Position numbers and translations under genes: made by a program. The notes beneath the pieces were generated by a model. That model saw only the letters and a program-made list of their open reading frames with translations. It had not been told where the DNA came from and made no database searches. A DNA stretch of 64,000 nucleotides from Planctomycetota bacterium (GTDB lineage: Bacteria > Planctomycetota > UBA1135 > GCA-002686595): positions 62,001 through 126,000 of the forward strand of contig JAJDEU010000028.1 in the NCBI GenBank assembly GCA_029259635.1. Direction: 5' to 3'. Positions 44,441 through 52,609 of the stretch are shown in pieces (position 1 is the stretch's first letter; each line of letters opens with the position of its first letter).

Positions 44441-44860
44441 TCAAGTCGTGGGAAGACGGCGGACCATCTTCACCTTGATGGGCATTTTGTGAGCGACCCG
44501 CTTGAAGGCGAGCTTCGCTTTATCCTCGGAGATTCCCGCCAACTCAAACATGATGGTTCCCGGCTTGACGACCGCGGCCCAGTAGTCCACGTCGCCCTTG
44601 CCCTTACCCATGCGAGTCTCGGCAGGCTTTGCTGAGATGGGCTTGTGCGGAAAGATCCGAATCCAGATCTTCGCGTTGCCCGCTGCGGCGCGGTTCGCGG
44701 CGACACGTCCCGCTTCAATTTGGCGGCCGGTAATCCAACCACCGTCCAGGGCCATCAGGCCGTAGTCACCAAAGGCCACCGTATTGCCTCGCTGAGCCGT
44801 ACCTTTGATACGACCGCGATGCACTTTGCGGTACTTGGTTCGTTTGGGTAAGAGCGCCAT
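44441..44860 (-). CDS. rplP: 50S ribosomal protein L16
   Basis: 139-residue L16 that organises the A-site finger region. [20 protein letters not shown] start, [20 protein letters not shown] and [20 protein letters not shown] are diagnostic. 9 bp after rpsC. Confidence 0.98.
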   Translation of the reverse strand: MALLPKRTKYRKVHRGRIKGTAQRGNTVAFGDYGLMALDGGWITGRQIEAGRVAANRAAAGNAKIWIRIFPHKPISAKPAETRMGKGKGDVDYWAAVVKPGTIMFELAGISEDKAKLAFKRVAHKMPIKVKMVRRLPTT

Positions 44861-44869
44861 GGCGGAGTC

Positions 44870-45598
44870 CTAGCTGTTTCTGCGAGAGGGGCCCCGACGT
44901 CGAACCGGAGCAGTAGGCGCACGCATTCCGCGCAACGACTCTGCCGGGCGGCGGAAATCAATCATTCCCCCGCGATCGACGTCACCTTTGTAGATCCAGA
45001 CCTTCACACCGATGATGCCGTAGGTCGTCCGTGCTTCGGCTGTGCCGTAGTCGACGTAGGACTGCAGAGTGGAGAGCGGAACTCGCCCCTCGCGCTCCTT
45101 CGCGGTACGCGCCATGTCAGCGCCACCGAGACGACCGTTGATCTCGGCCTTGATTCCGAGAGCGCCCGCCTGAATGGTCGTTTGAATCGCTTTCTTGATC
45201 GCGCGACGGAAAGCCATGCGCTTTTCAAGAGCTTCTGCAATCAACTCCGCGACGAGCTTGGACTCGAGCTCCGGACGCTTAATCTCGCACACCGTGAGGT
45301 GGCACACCATCTCCGTGATCTTCTGGAGGCTGGCCTTGAGTTGATCGACGCGAACGCCCTTACGACCCACCAGGATACCGGGGCGCGCCGTGTGAATGAT
45401 CACATTGACGGCCTCGCCGGTGCGCTCAATCTCAATACGAGAGATGCCCGCAGCCTTGTACTCCTTGAAGATGTGCGTCCGAATCCGCTCGTCCTGAATC
45501 AGGAACTTGGCGAAGTTCTTCTTGTTCGCGTACCAGCGCGAACGCCAGGGCTCGATGACCCCGAGTCGGTAGCCCGACGGATGTACTTTATGGCCCAT
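44870..45598 (-). CDS. rpsC: 30S ribosomal protein S3
   Basis: 242-residue S3 at the mRNA entry tunnel. MGHKVHPSGYRLGVIEPWRS start, KH domain with GILVGRKGVRVDQLKASLQK, C-terminal RTTYGIIGVKVWIYKGDV. A basic RRRGPSRRNS tail ends the protein. Its ATG directly abuts the rplV stop. Confidence 0.98.
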   Translation of the reverse strand: MGHKVHPSGYRLGVIEPWRSRWYANKKNFAKFLIQDERIRTHIFKEYKAAGISRIEIERTGEAVNVIIHTARPGILVGRKGVRVDQLKASLQKITEMVCHLTVCEIKRPELESKLVAELIAEALEKRMAFRRAIKKAIQTTIQAGALGIKAEINGRLGGADMARTAKEREGRVPLSTLQSYVDYGTAEARTTYGIIGVKVWIYKGDVDRGGMIDFRRPAESLRGMRAPTAPVRRRGPSRRNS

Positions 45599-46048
45599 TT
45601 AGTTCTCGTCCTCTGAGCTGTTTTCTGAAGCGCTGTTTTCCGGGGCGTTACGACTGGGAGCGTTGCGATCGTCTAAGGCACCCGCTTCGCGGACGACAAT
45701 GGTCAAGTGACTCGTGCGTTTGCGGAACGGCATCGCGCGGCCCTGAGGACCCGGACGGTAACGCATACGGTTGTTAAGCAGCGGGCCATCGTCGGCCCGG
45801 CTGTCGGCGATGACGAGCTGATTGACGTCCACCGTTTCGTCCTGACTCGCGTTCGCGATCGCGGACATAAGCACCTTCTTGTAGAAGACCGCCGCGCGCT
45901 TCGGAGAGTATTCAAGCTGCTCGAGCGCGTTGTTCACGGGCATACCGCGGATGAGATCCGCAATGAGCCGAGCTTTTCGCGCCGTGAGGCGAGCGTAACG
46001 ATGCCGCGCGGTAAACGCGGGCTTGGAAGATTGAGTTAAAGTGGCCAT
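45599..46048 (-). CDS. rplV: 50S ribosomal protein L22
   Basis: 149-residue L22 lining the exit tunnel. ARLTARKARLIADLIRGMPV, SPKRAAVFYKKVLMSAIANA and the tunnel hairpin GPLLNNRMRYRPGPQGRAMP with FRKRTSHLTIVV. The C-terminus adds about 30 Asn/Ser/Glu-rich residues (ending SEDEN) beyond the usual 110-120. Follows rpsS by 3 bp. Confidence 0.97.
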   Translation of the reverse strand: MATLTQSSKPAFTARHRYARLTARKARLIADLIRGMPVNNALEQLEYSPKRAAVFYKKVLMSAIANASQDETVDVNQLVIADSRADDGPLLNNRMRYRPGPQGRAMPFRKRTSHLTIVVREAGALDDRNAPSRNAPENSASENSSEDEN

Positions 46049-46051
46049 GGC

Positions 46052-46324
46052 CTACCTCTTCTTCCCCTCTTTTTTGTTGGTGTGCCCACGGAATTGGCGC
46101 GTCGGAGAAAACTCTCCGAGCTTGTGCCCCACCATGTCTTCGCTGATGTAGACCTTCAGGTGTTGCTTGCCGTTGTGGACCATGAACGTGTGCCCAATGA
46201 AATCCGGCGGGATCGTGCAGGCGCGCGACCACGTCTTGATGGGATCGCGAGACGCGCCCATCGCACGGACCTTTGCGAGCAATTTCGGCTCGACAAAGGG
46301 GCCCTTCTTCAAACTGCGACCCAT
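46052..46324 (-). CDS. rpsS: 30S ribosomal protein S19
   Basis: 90-residue S19 of the 30S head. [20 protein letters not shown] start and [20 protein letters not shown] near the end. 2 bp after rplB. Confidence 0.98.
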   Translation of the reverse strand: MGRSLKKGPFVEPKLLAKVRAMGASRDPIKTWSRACTIPPDFIGHTFMVHNGKQHLKVYISEDMVGHKLGEFSPTRQFRGHTNKKEGKKR

Positions 46325-46326
46325 AT

Positions 46327-47163
46327 CTAGCGCCCTCTCTTCTTCCTGCGACGCAGGATGAACTTGTTCGTCGGATTGCTCTTGCGACGCGTGCGGCCGC
46401 CCTTGGCGAGTACTGCCGTCGGAGAACAGGGATGACGGCCACCCGCGGTTCGCCCTTCACCACCACCCATCGGGTGATCGACCGGGTTCATCGCGGTTCC
46501 ACGGACTTCCGGGCGACGTCCGAGGTGACGCTTCCGACCGGCCTTGCCCAGTTTGACGTTCTGATGATCGGTATTGCCCATGCGACCAATCGTCGCGCGG
46601 CAACCGACGTGAACCTTGCGCAGCTCCCCGGAGGGCAGGCGGACAATCGCGTGACTGCCCTCGCGCGCGGTGAGCTGAGCGGCACTTCCCGCGGATCGGC
46701 ACAACTGCCCTCCGCGACCGGCCATCAACTCGATGTTGTGGATTTGCAGACCGAGCGGGATGTCGGCCAAGAGCATCGCGTTGCCCGTTGTCGGCTCTGC
46801 TTCCGCGCCCGACATCACCGTCTGGCCGACGGTCATGCCCAGCGGCGCGAGAATGTAGGTCTTGACCCCATCCGCGTAGAACAGAAGCGCGATATTCGCC
46901 GATCGGTTGGGATCGTATTCGATCGCCTTCACGACGGCCGGGACTCCGTCCTTACGGCGCTTGAAGTCGATGAGTCGGTAGCGACGCTTGTGTCCGCCGC
47001 CGCGACGACGAGAAGTGATTCGCCCGGTGTTGTTGCGTCCACCCGTTTTCTTCAACGGGCGAAGCAGCGCCTTCTCGGGCTTCTTTTTCGTGAGCTCGGA
47101 GTAGTCGAGCACGCTTCCGTGACGACGACCCGGAGATGTGGGCTTGTATGTTTTTACCGGCAT
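46327..47163 (-). CDS. rplB: 50S ribosomal protein L2
   Basis: 278-residue L2, a primary 23S binder at the peptidyl transferase centre. It starts [20 protein letters not shown]; the C-terminus has [20 protein letters not shown] with the conserved functional His of HPMGGGEG. 25 bp after rplW. Confidence 0.98.
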   Translation of the reverse strand: MPVKTYKPTSPGRRHGSVLDYSELTKKKPEKALLRPLKKTGGRNNTGRITSRRRGGGHKRRYRLIDFKRRKDGVPAVVKAIEYDPNRSANIALLFYADGVKTYILAPLGMTVGQTVMSGAEAEPTTGNAMLLADIPLGLQIHNIELMAGRGGQLCRSAGSAAQLTAREGSHAIVRLPSGELRKVHVGCRATIGRMGNTDHQNVKLGKAGRKRHLGRRPEVRGTAMNPVDHPMGGGEGRTAGGRHPCSPTAVLAKGGRTRRKSNPTNKFILRRRKKRGR

Positions 47164-47188
47164 GGCTGATTTCCAATCATCGAGTCCC

Positions 47189-47479
47189 CTAGAGGACTTC
47201 GATCGTGCTTCCCTCGGCTAGGGTGACCATGGCTTTCTTCCACTGACGAGTCTGGCCAATGCCATAACCCCTTCGACGCCACTTGCGCGGAGCGCGAAGC
47301 GTGTTGACATTCGTCACACGCACATCGAACAGGGCCTGAACCGCCTGGCGGATCTCGATCTTGTTCGCGTCGACGGGAACGCGGAAGTGGTAGGCATTAC
47401 GCGCTCCCATATCCCCGCTCGCCTTTTCAGTAATCACCGGCTTCTGAATGACCCGGTAGTAACGATCGAGTGAGCTCAC
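47189..47479 (-). CDS. rplW: 50S ribosomal protein L23
   Basis: 96-residue L23, docking site of trigger factor and SRP at the tunnel exit. [20 protein letters not shown] start, then [19 protein letters not shown] and [23 protein letters not shown] start at 47479 overlaps the rplD stop as GTGA. Confidence 0.97.
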   Translation of the reverse strand: MSSLDRYYRVIQKPVITEKASGDMGARNAYHFRVPVDANKIEIRQAVQALFDVRVTNVNTLRAPRKWRRRGYGIGQTRQWKKAMVTLAEGSTIEVL

Positions 47480-48141
47480 GCTTCTCCTCCAGCTTCCTGA
47501 GCCGCAGCACGGCTGCCATCAGAGACAGCGCTAAACTTCGCGGCGAGTTGATCCATCGCGGCGTTCTCCGCGATCAAGGTTCCGCCGGCGATAACTTCGT
47601 AAGCGCAGATCTCCGAAGCGAGTCGCACTTGGACGCCGGGGAAGTTCCGGAAGGACTTCCACACGTTCTCGTTGCGGTCAGCGAGAATCACGAGCGCGTA
47701 TCGCGGAGAGCCGAGGTCGGCCAGAATCTTGCGTGCGGCCTTCGCCGAAGGCGCCGTGATGTGGTCGAGGTCGGCAACGACCAGCTCGTTATCGTTCAAT
47801 TTGCCGGCGAGGGCGGAACGCAGGGCGACCCTGCGCGCCTTCTTCGGCATGTAGAAGCTGTAGCTTCGCGGACGCGGCCCGAAGACCGTTCCACCACCAC
47901 GCCAGATCGGCGACTTCACATCGCCCGCGCGTGCGCGACCGGTGTGCTTCTGGCGATAGGGCTTCTTGTTCGTTCCCTTGACCTCGGAGCGGCCCTTGGT
48001 CTTGACCGTACCCTGGCGTTGGTTCGCCTGGTACATGATCACAGCTTCCTTAAGCGTGCGATACAGGACCTTGCCCCCGAAGGGCTTCTCGTCCAGATCA
48101 ACCGTTCCGACGCTGCCGGACTTGTAGCTCTTTACTTGCAT
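47476..48141 (-). CDS. rplD: 50S ribosomal protein L4
   Basis: 221-residue L4, a tunnel-constriction protein and, in E. coli, the regulator of the S10 operon. [20 protein letters not shown] with [20 protein letters not shown] is the extended tunnel loop; [15 protein letters not shown] follows. Two bases after rplC; overlaps rplW by 4 bp. Confidence 0.97.
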   Translation of the reverse strand: MQVKSYKSGSVGTVDLDEKPFGGKVLYRTLKEAVIMYQANQRQGTVKTKGRSEVKGTNKKPYRQKHTGRARAGDVKSPIWRGGGTVFGPRPRSYSFYMPKKARRVALRSALAGKLNDNELVVADLDHITAPSAKAARKILADLGSPRYALVILADRNENVWKSFRNFPGVQVRLASEICAYEVIAGGTLIAENAAMDQLAAKFSAVSDGSRAAAQEAGGEA

Positions 48142-48143
48142 CG

Positions 48144-48782
48144 TCAGCCCTTCTTAACCCCGGTCTTGGCGGTCTGAACCTGAACCAAGCTGCCAATGGA
48201 ACCAGGGATCGAGCCCTTGACCAAAATCAGGTTGCGAGCTTCGTCGATCCGAATGATTTCGAGGTTCTTGATCGTTTTGCGCGAGTTGCCGTAGTGGCCC
48301 GAGCTCTTCATGCCCTTGAACACTCGGCCGGGATAGGCCGACTGGCCGATCGAGCCCGGCGCGCGCTTGTTCTTGGAACCGTGCGTCATCGGTCCGCGGT
48401 GGAAGCCGTGCCGCTTGATCGTTCCGGCGAAACCTCGCCCTTTGATCGTCCCGATCACGTCGACCAGCTGACCGACCTCGAAGACCGTCGCGGTGATCTG
48501 GTCACCGACTTCGTGCTCGGAAGGCTTGTCGAGGCGCTCCTCGCGCAGAAAGCGCTTCGGAGCCGTGCCCACCTTCTCGAAGTGACCGAGTTGCGGCTTG
48601 CGAGTGTTCTTGACCGGTGCGTCTTCGAACCCGAGCTGGACAGCGTTGTAGCCGTCCCGCTCTTCGGTACGAACCTGGCACACAGTGCAGGGACCGGCAG
48701 AAATGACCGTGGCACCGAGAGCTTTGCCCTCTTCGGTGAACACTTGGGTCATACCCGATTTTTTTCCCAGGATCAGCGTCAT
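48144..48782 (-). CDS. rplC: 50S ribosomal protein L3
   Basis: 212-residue L3 near the peptidyl transferase centre. MTLILGKKSGMTQVFTEEGK start; KGRGFAGTIKRHGFHRGPMT with the W-loop region GSKNKRAPGSIGQSAYPGRV. Unlike in most bacteria it does not directly follow rpsJ; 329 bp intervene, so it may have its own promoter. Confidence 0.98.
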   Translation of the reverse strand: MTLILGKKSGMTQVFTEEGKALGATVISAGPCTVCQVRTEERDGYNAVQLGFEDAPVKNTRKPQLGHFEKVGTAPKRFLREERLDKPSEHEVGDQITATVFEVGQLVDVIGTIKGRGFAGTIKRHGFHRGPMTHGSKNKRAPGSIGQSAYPGRVFKGMKSSGHYGNSRKTIKNLEIIRIDEARNLILVKGSIPGSIGSLVQVQTAKTGVKKG

Positions 48783-49111
48783 GATTCCTCGAAACGAATG
48801 AGTGCCGGTTCGACCCCCTCCCCAGCAAGCTGAGGAGTACGCGTGGCCACGCGGCTAACAGATGGTGTGGTGAAAAAGAGTTTCCGACTCACCGAAGCGA
48901 AAGACCGCGATGATCTTGCGCGAGAAACGGCGAGCAGAAGAGAGTTCAGATGAAGAAACCCACAGCGCTGCCGCAGGACTTCCTCGGTGGAAAAGTGCTT
49001 CGTTGAGACATGGCCCCGTGTCCATGTCGCGCGGATTCTAAGTCGGTGGAATTCAATGACCGCGCCGAGCGCCACTCTTTCGAGCGGGCGTGGCGAGCGG
49101 CCCATCAAGCC
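48783..49111. other. Spacer splitting rpsJ from the rest of the S10 cluster
   Basis: 329 bp without a supported gene, where rpsJ and rplC are usually close. It holds a small hairpin ACATGG/CCATGT (about 49010-49029). The stretch around 48988-49020 (CGGTGGAAAAGTGCTTCGTT, then ACATGGCC) resembles the left end of the inverted-end repeats near the HPr gene and could be a decayed copy. It is a candidate place for an L4-type leader or a second S10 promoter, but no boxes were assigned. Confidence 0.45.
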
Positions 49112-49417
49112 CTAGGCTTTGATTCGAATATCCACTCCTGCGGGCATGTTGAGGCTACTGAGCGAGTCCACCGTCTGAGCGGTGGGCTCCGAGATGTAAA
49201 TCAGCCGCTTGTGAGTTCGAATCTCGAACTGCTCGCGCGACTTTTTGTCCTTGAAGGGTGAACGCAGAACGGTGTAGCGCTCGATCCTAGTCGGAAGCGG
49301 AATCGGCCCCGCAACGCGCGCACCCGTCCGCTTAGCCGTCTCGACGATGTCGACGGCCGATTGGTCGAGGGCTTCGTTGTCGTAAGCCTCCATCCGGATC
49401 TGGATCTTGTCCTTCAT
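49112..49417 (-). CDS. rpsJ: 30S ribosomal protein S10
   Basis: 101-residue S10 (NusE), which also works in transcription antitermination. [39 protein letters not shown] and [20 protein letters not shown] are diagnostic. ATG at 49417 gives the standard start MKDKIQIRM; the longer upstream frame is leader sequence. tuf, often directly upstream, is absent. Confidence 0.98.
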   Translation of the reverse strand: MKDKIQIRMEAYDNEALDQSAVDIVETAKRTGARVAGPIPLPTRIERYTVLRSPFKDKKSREQFEIRTHKRLIYISEPTAQTVDSLSSLNMPAGVDIRIKA

Positions 49418-49466
49418 TATTTCTACGTGCGATTTTCTGTTCGCGCGGCGGTGTACCCCGACCGCG

Positions 49467-49500
49467 ATGAACCCTGTGCTGCGATGAATCCTGTGCTGCG
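49467..49500. repeat. Tandem duplication of a 17-bp unit
   Basis: GATGAACCCTGTGCTGC (49467-49483) followed directly by GATGAATCCTGTGCTGC (49484-49500), one mismatch. It lies in the leader region about 50-85 bp upstream of rpsJ. Confidence 0.8.
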
Positions 49501-49697
49501 TTGTGTCGAACCTGAGTGCCAGCGCGCGCCCACGAGGCATCCTTCCTCGATCTTGAGAGCCGCTAACCATTCCCCACCACAGGTTTAAGCAGCGCCAAAC
49601 CTGAGCGATTCGAGCCCCTCGACGCGCCCTATTTAAGGGCGTTTTGAGGTGGCCTGATCCGCGTCGGCGGATGGCTCCTGACCCGAATGGGGCGAAG

Positions 49698-49727
49698 AAC
49701 ATAGCCAGTGCAGGGGTCAAGGGTCAA
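49698..49727 (-). promoter_or_regulatory. Candidate sigma-70 promoter for the S10 cluster
   Basis: On the minus strand TTGACC (49727-49722), an 18-bp spacer and TATGTT (49703-49698), about 280 bp upstream of rpsJ and just after the EF-G-like gene. The transcript would have a long leader containing the hairpin CGCCCT/AGGGCG (49625-49641) and the 17-bp tandem repeat. The boxes are four to five matches out of six each; not tested. Nothing else was seen in 49418-49788. Confidence 0.45.
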
Positions 49728-49788
49728 CAAGGTGGGCTCATCTTTGGGAGGTAAATTTTCTAGGGGTGGCAGAAAGCCCGAGCTCCTC

Positions 49789-51915
49789 TCAAACCCAGAC
49801 GAGTCCGCGGCTCTCCATTTCGGCCTCGGGTACGGCCCGAAAGCCGTCCGGAAGCAGGCCGAAACTGGCTCTACCCTGGGACAGCGACCGCAGAACCGTC
49901 GAATAGCCGAACATGCTCGCCAGGGGCACCCGGCCGACAACCGTTCGCATATTTCCGTCGGAGAGCACCTCTCGGATGTCGGCACGCTTGCTGTTCAGCT
50001 CCGCGAGGATGCCGCCCATGAACTCGGCCGGTGCGGAGATATCAAAGGCCATCACCGGCTCGAGTAGCTCGATGGTCGCCTGCTCGGCCGCGAGCCGAAG
50101 AGCACCGGCGGCCGCCTGGGCATAGCCCAGCTCGGTATCGCTGCTCCGGGCCTTCCCCGAACCGAGAATCCGAATGCGAGCGCGCACGAGCGGAAACCCG
50201 AAGCGCGGCCCGGAGGATGCCGCGTCCAGCAGGGCTTCCTCGATCGCCGGTCGGAACGCCTCGGGAAGCTGGCATTCCGGGCTCCATTCCACGGTGGAGC
50301 TCTGCCCCTCCTCAGCCCCACTGAGCTCGAGCCGGATCCGCCCCGTATACGGCGCCCCGCCCAGCTTGCGTTCTACCTCCAGCTCTCCCGTTCCCGGCGC
50401 TGACACCGCCTCGCGGTAGGCCACGCGCGGCTGACCGACTCGGATCGGGATACGGAAGTCGCGCTCGATGCGGTGCTGGATGATTTCGAGGTGGAGCTCT
50501 CCCATCCCGGAGATTAACCACTGCCCCGTCTCCGACTCTTCGCGCACGGAGAAGGACGGATCTTCTAGAGCCAACCGATCCAGGGCGACGCGTAAGTCGT
50601 CCCGGTCGGCCCCGGTCAGCGGCTCGACGACTTGCGCCAAGACTGCGTCTGGAAACTCCAAGCGCTCCAGCAGCAGCTCGGTTCCCTTCTCGCAGAGCGT
50701 ATCGCCGGTCGCGATCCCCCCCACCCCCGAGATGGCGACCACGTCGCCGGAAGTGGCGAATTCGAGCGGCTTTCGCTCATCCGCGTGCATTCTCAAGACA
50801 CGGGCAACGCGACCCGTCTTCTGAGTTCGCGGGTTGTAGAGGTCTTGGCCCGGCCGAATAGTCCCACCGTAGATGCGGACGAAGACCAGGTCCTCGTTGC
50901 GGTCCGCTTGGAGCTTGAACACCAAGGCGACGACCGGAGCATCGGCAGCGCGCGAAACCGGCAGGAGCTCGGGCGACTCGCTCGAGTTCGGGGAGTCGAC
51001 GCGGCGCGCGAGGAGCGGCGGCGCATCTTCTGGTGCTGGCAGGTAGAGGCGCACGGCATCCATCAGCAGCTGAATCCCCACGTTTCGCAGGGCGGCCCCA
51101 CACAGGACCGGAACCAGTGTCCCCGCGAGAACACGGTCCCGCAGCGCCCTTCGCAAGCTCGTCACGCTGGGCTCGCCGTCTTCTCCGACAATCCCAAGGA
51201 GCTCTTCATCCTCTTCCGCCAGTGTCTCGACGAGCTCGGCGCGCAGGACGGCGACCTCATCGGCGACGTCGGCGGGAATCGGGATTTCACGGGGCGAGCT
51301 GCCGCGGTCTTCGGCGCGAAACTCGTAGGCGCGATGCTCGATCAGATCGACAACCGCTCGGAATTCGCGCTCTTCACCGAGAGGGTATTGAATGGCGAGC
51401 GCGGGCTCCTCCAGCTGGCTCTTCAGCTCGTCAATACACCGTAGATAATCCGAGCCCGCGCGATCGTGCTGGTTCACGAACACCAGGTAAGGCACCGAGT
51501 GACGTTTGATCTGGCGCCAGACGGTCTCCGATTGCGCCTGCAATCCCGCGGTCCCATCCAGCACGAGAATCGCGCCGTCCAGAACGCGCATGCAGCGCTC
51601 GACCTCAATCGTGAAATCGACGTGTCCGGGCGTATCGATCAGATTGATCGAGACATCCTTCCACGGAACCGTCGTCGCTGCGGCGGAGATCGTGATTCCG
51701 CGTGTCCGCTCCTCCTCCATCCAGTCCATCACCGCCGTCCCCTCGTGGACTTCGCCCATGCGGCGCTCCACGCCCGAGTAGAAGAGGATCCGCTCGGAGA
51801 TCGTGGTCTTTCCCGCATCGATGTGGGCGACGATTCCGAGGTTTCGAATTCCGGGGTTTCGAACTCCGGGATTTCGATCGGAGTTTCGACGAGAGGAGTG
51901 GGCTGAGCTGGACAC
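49789..51915 (-). CDS. Elongation factor G family GTPase (spd-EFG-like)
   Basis: EF-G family GTPase in the fusA position of the str cluster. G1 AHIDAGKTT (30-38), switch I RGITI (72-76), G3 DTPGHVDFTIEVER (94-107). The G4 motif, NKMD in ordinary EF-G, is NQHD (148-151), losing the lysine that packs on the guanine. The DGTAGLQAQSETVWRQ switch II-flanking sequence, the overall divergence and the C-terminal SQGRASFG suggest one of the spd-EFG/mitochondrial-like subfamilies rather than classical EF-G I. 708 residues. The N-terminus carries three tandem RNxG[VI] units. GTG start at 51915 has weak SD; another start within the repeats is possible. Whether it does translocation or recycling cannot be told here. 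Confidence 0.85.
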   Translation of the reverse strand: MSSSAHSSRRNSDRNPGVRNPGIRNLGIVAHIDAGKTTISERILFYSGVERRMGEVHEGTAVMDWMEEERTRGITISAAATTVPWKDVSINLIDTPGHVDFTIEVERCMRVLDGAILVLDGTAGLQAQSETVWRQIKRHSVPYLVFVNQHDRAGSDYLRCIDELKSQLEEPALAIQYPLGEEREFRAVVDLIEHRAYEFRAEDRGSSPREIPIPADVADEVAVLRAELVETLAEEDEELLGIVGEDGEPSVTSLRRALRDRVLAGTLVPVLCGAALRNVGIQLLMDAVRLYLPAPEDAPPLLARRVDSPNSSESPELLPVSRAADAPVVALVFKLQADRNEDLVFVRIYGGTIRPGQDLYNPRTQKTGRVARVLRMHADERKPLEFATSGDVVAISGVGGIATGDTLCEKGTELLLERLEFPDAVLAQVVEPLTGADRDDLRVALDRLALEDPSFSVREESETGQWLISGMGELHLEIIQHRIERDFRIPIRVGQPRVAYREAVSAPGTGELEVERKLGGAPYTGRIRLELSGAEEGQSSTVEWSPECQLPEAFRPAIEEALLDAASSGPRFGFPLVRARIRILGSGKARSSDTELGYAQAAAGALRLAAEQATIELLEPVMAFDISAPAEFMGGILAELNSKRADIREVLSDGNMRTVVGRVPLASMFGYSTVLRSLSQGRASFGLLPDGFRAVPEAEMESRGLVWV
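51832..51888. repeat. 15-bp tandem repeat in the 5' end of the EF-G-like gene
   Basis: Units 51832-51846, 51847-51861 and 51862-51876, plus a degenerate 12-bp unit 51877-51888. On the coding strand they give RNLGI, RNPGI, RNPGV and RNSD; the RNLGI unit is the start of the conserved EF-G sequence RN[IL]GI-AHIDAGKT. Apparent in-frame expansion of the conserved first codons upstream. Confidence 0.85.
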
Positions 51916-52053
51916 GACACCCCATGATAGCGAGCCGGGCCCGGGGAAACTTCCGTGACCATCGGAGTAGAGGGCGAGCGACCGCTAGCTTTCCAACGCA
52001 TCCTCGAACAGACTCGGGTCTTCCGACTCGGAGGCGCGAGGCCGGAACGCTCC

Positions 52054-52515
52054 ATGAGCATCGAATTTCAAATCTTGAGAGACCCGCGCGAGTCGACGAA
52101 GAAGTGCTCTCTCACCCCACTGCGCAATCACCCTCAGGTGAACTTCACGCGCTATCGGCCGGACCTGGAGCTCTCCGCACCGAACCACATCTTCCTCACC
52201 CCCGAGGGCGAGGAGCTCTCGGCAGCAGACGCCGGCCGCAAGGTGCTCCTCATCGACTGTTCCTGGCGCCGAGTCCCCAGCCTACTCTCCACCGTCCGCG
52301 GGCCGCTCCTGCCCAGGCGATTGCCCGTCTTCCACACGGCGTATCCCCGCAAGAGTTCGACCTTCGAAGATCCCGAGACGGGCCTCGCTTCCGTCGAAGC
52401 GCTCTATGCCGTCACGGTGCTCCTGGGAGAACCGGACCCCACACTGCTCGAAGGGTATCGATGGCGCGAGCGCTTCCTCGAGCTCAACCCGTCGCTCCAA
52501 GGGACTCCTCAATAG
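52054..52515 (+). CDS. Tsr3-like rRNA aminocarboxypropyltransferase homologue
   Basis: 153-residue protein resembling Tsr3 (DUF367 C-terminal domain), the SPOUT-fold enzyme that transfers the aminocarboxypropyl group of SAM to a small-subunit rRNA uridine in Archaea and eukaryotes. Shared features: an N-terminal DPRESTKKCSLTPL (10-23) like the DPKKCT segment; VLLIDCSWRR (64-73) like the conserved DCSW; RRLPVFHTAYPRKS (88-101) in place of LLPYLVAANPVNYG; LASVEALYAVTVLLG (111-125) like LSSVEALAAAL; and the C-terminal YRWRERFLELN (135-145) like FKWGHAFLELN. ATG at 52054 chosen because family similarity starts there; no strong SD is seen. It is on the plus strand, divergent from the EF-G-like gene and convergent with rpsG. 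Family assignment is by pattern recognition only; activity is inferred. Confidence 0.75.
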   Translation: MSIEFQILRDPRESTKKCSLTPLRNHPQVNFTRYRPDLELSAPNHIFLTPEGEELSAADAGRKVLLIDCSWRRVPSLLSTVRGPLLPRRLPVFHTAYPRKSSTFEDPETGLASVEALYAVTVLLGEPDPTLLEGYRWRERFLELNPSLQGTPQ

Positions 52516-52527
52516 TCCGAAGTCCCT

Positions 52528-52602
52528 GCGGCTCAGACGAGCACACACGAAAAAAGCGGCGCACGATGCGCCGCTTTTTTCGTGTGTGCTCGTCTGAGCC
52601 GC
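52528..52602. terminator. Long bidirectional terminator at the Tsr3-like/rpsG convergence
   Basis: Perfect inverted repeat with 36-bp arms (52528-52563 and 52567-52602) and a 3-nt loop CGA. The core is a classic two-way terminator: GCGGCGCA/TGCGCCGC flanked by six A on the left and six T on the right, so each strand gives hairpin plus T-run. Another roughly 22 bp of perfect pairing outside the A/T tract makes it far longer than usual. It ends seven bases before the rpsG stop and starts 12 bases after the Tsr3-like stop. Confidence 0.9.
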
Positions 52603-52609
52603 GGAGCGC

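Noticed and set aside
48779..49108. 109-codon minus-strand frame between rpsJ and rplC
   Set aside because: No family resemblance, atypical composition, and it overlaps the rplC start; treated as leader DNA.
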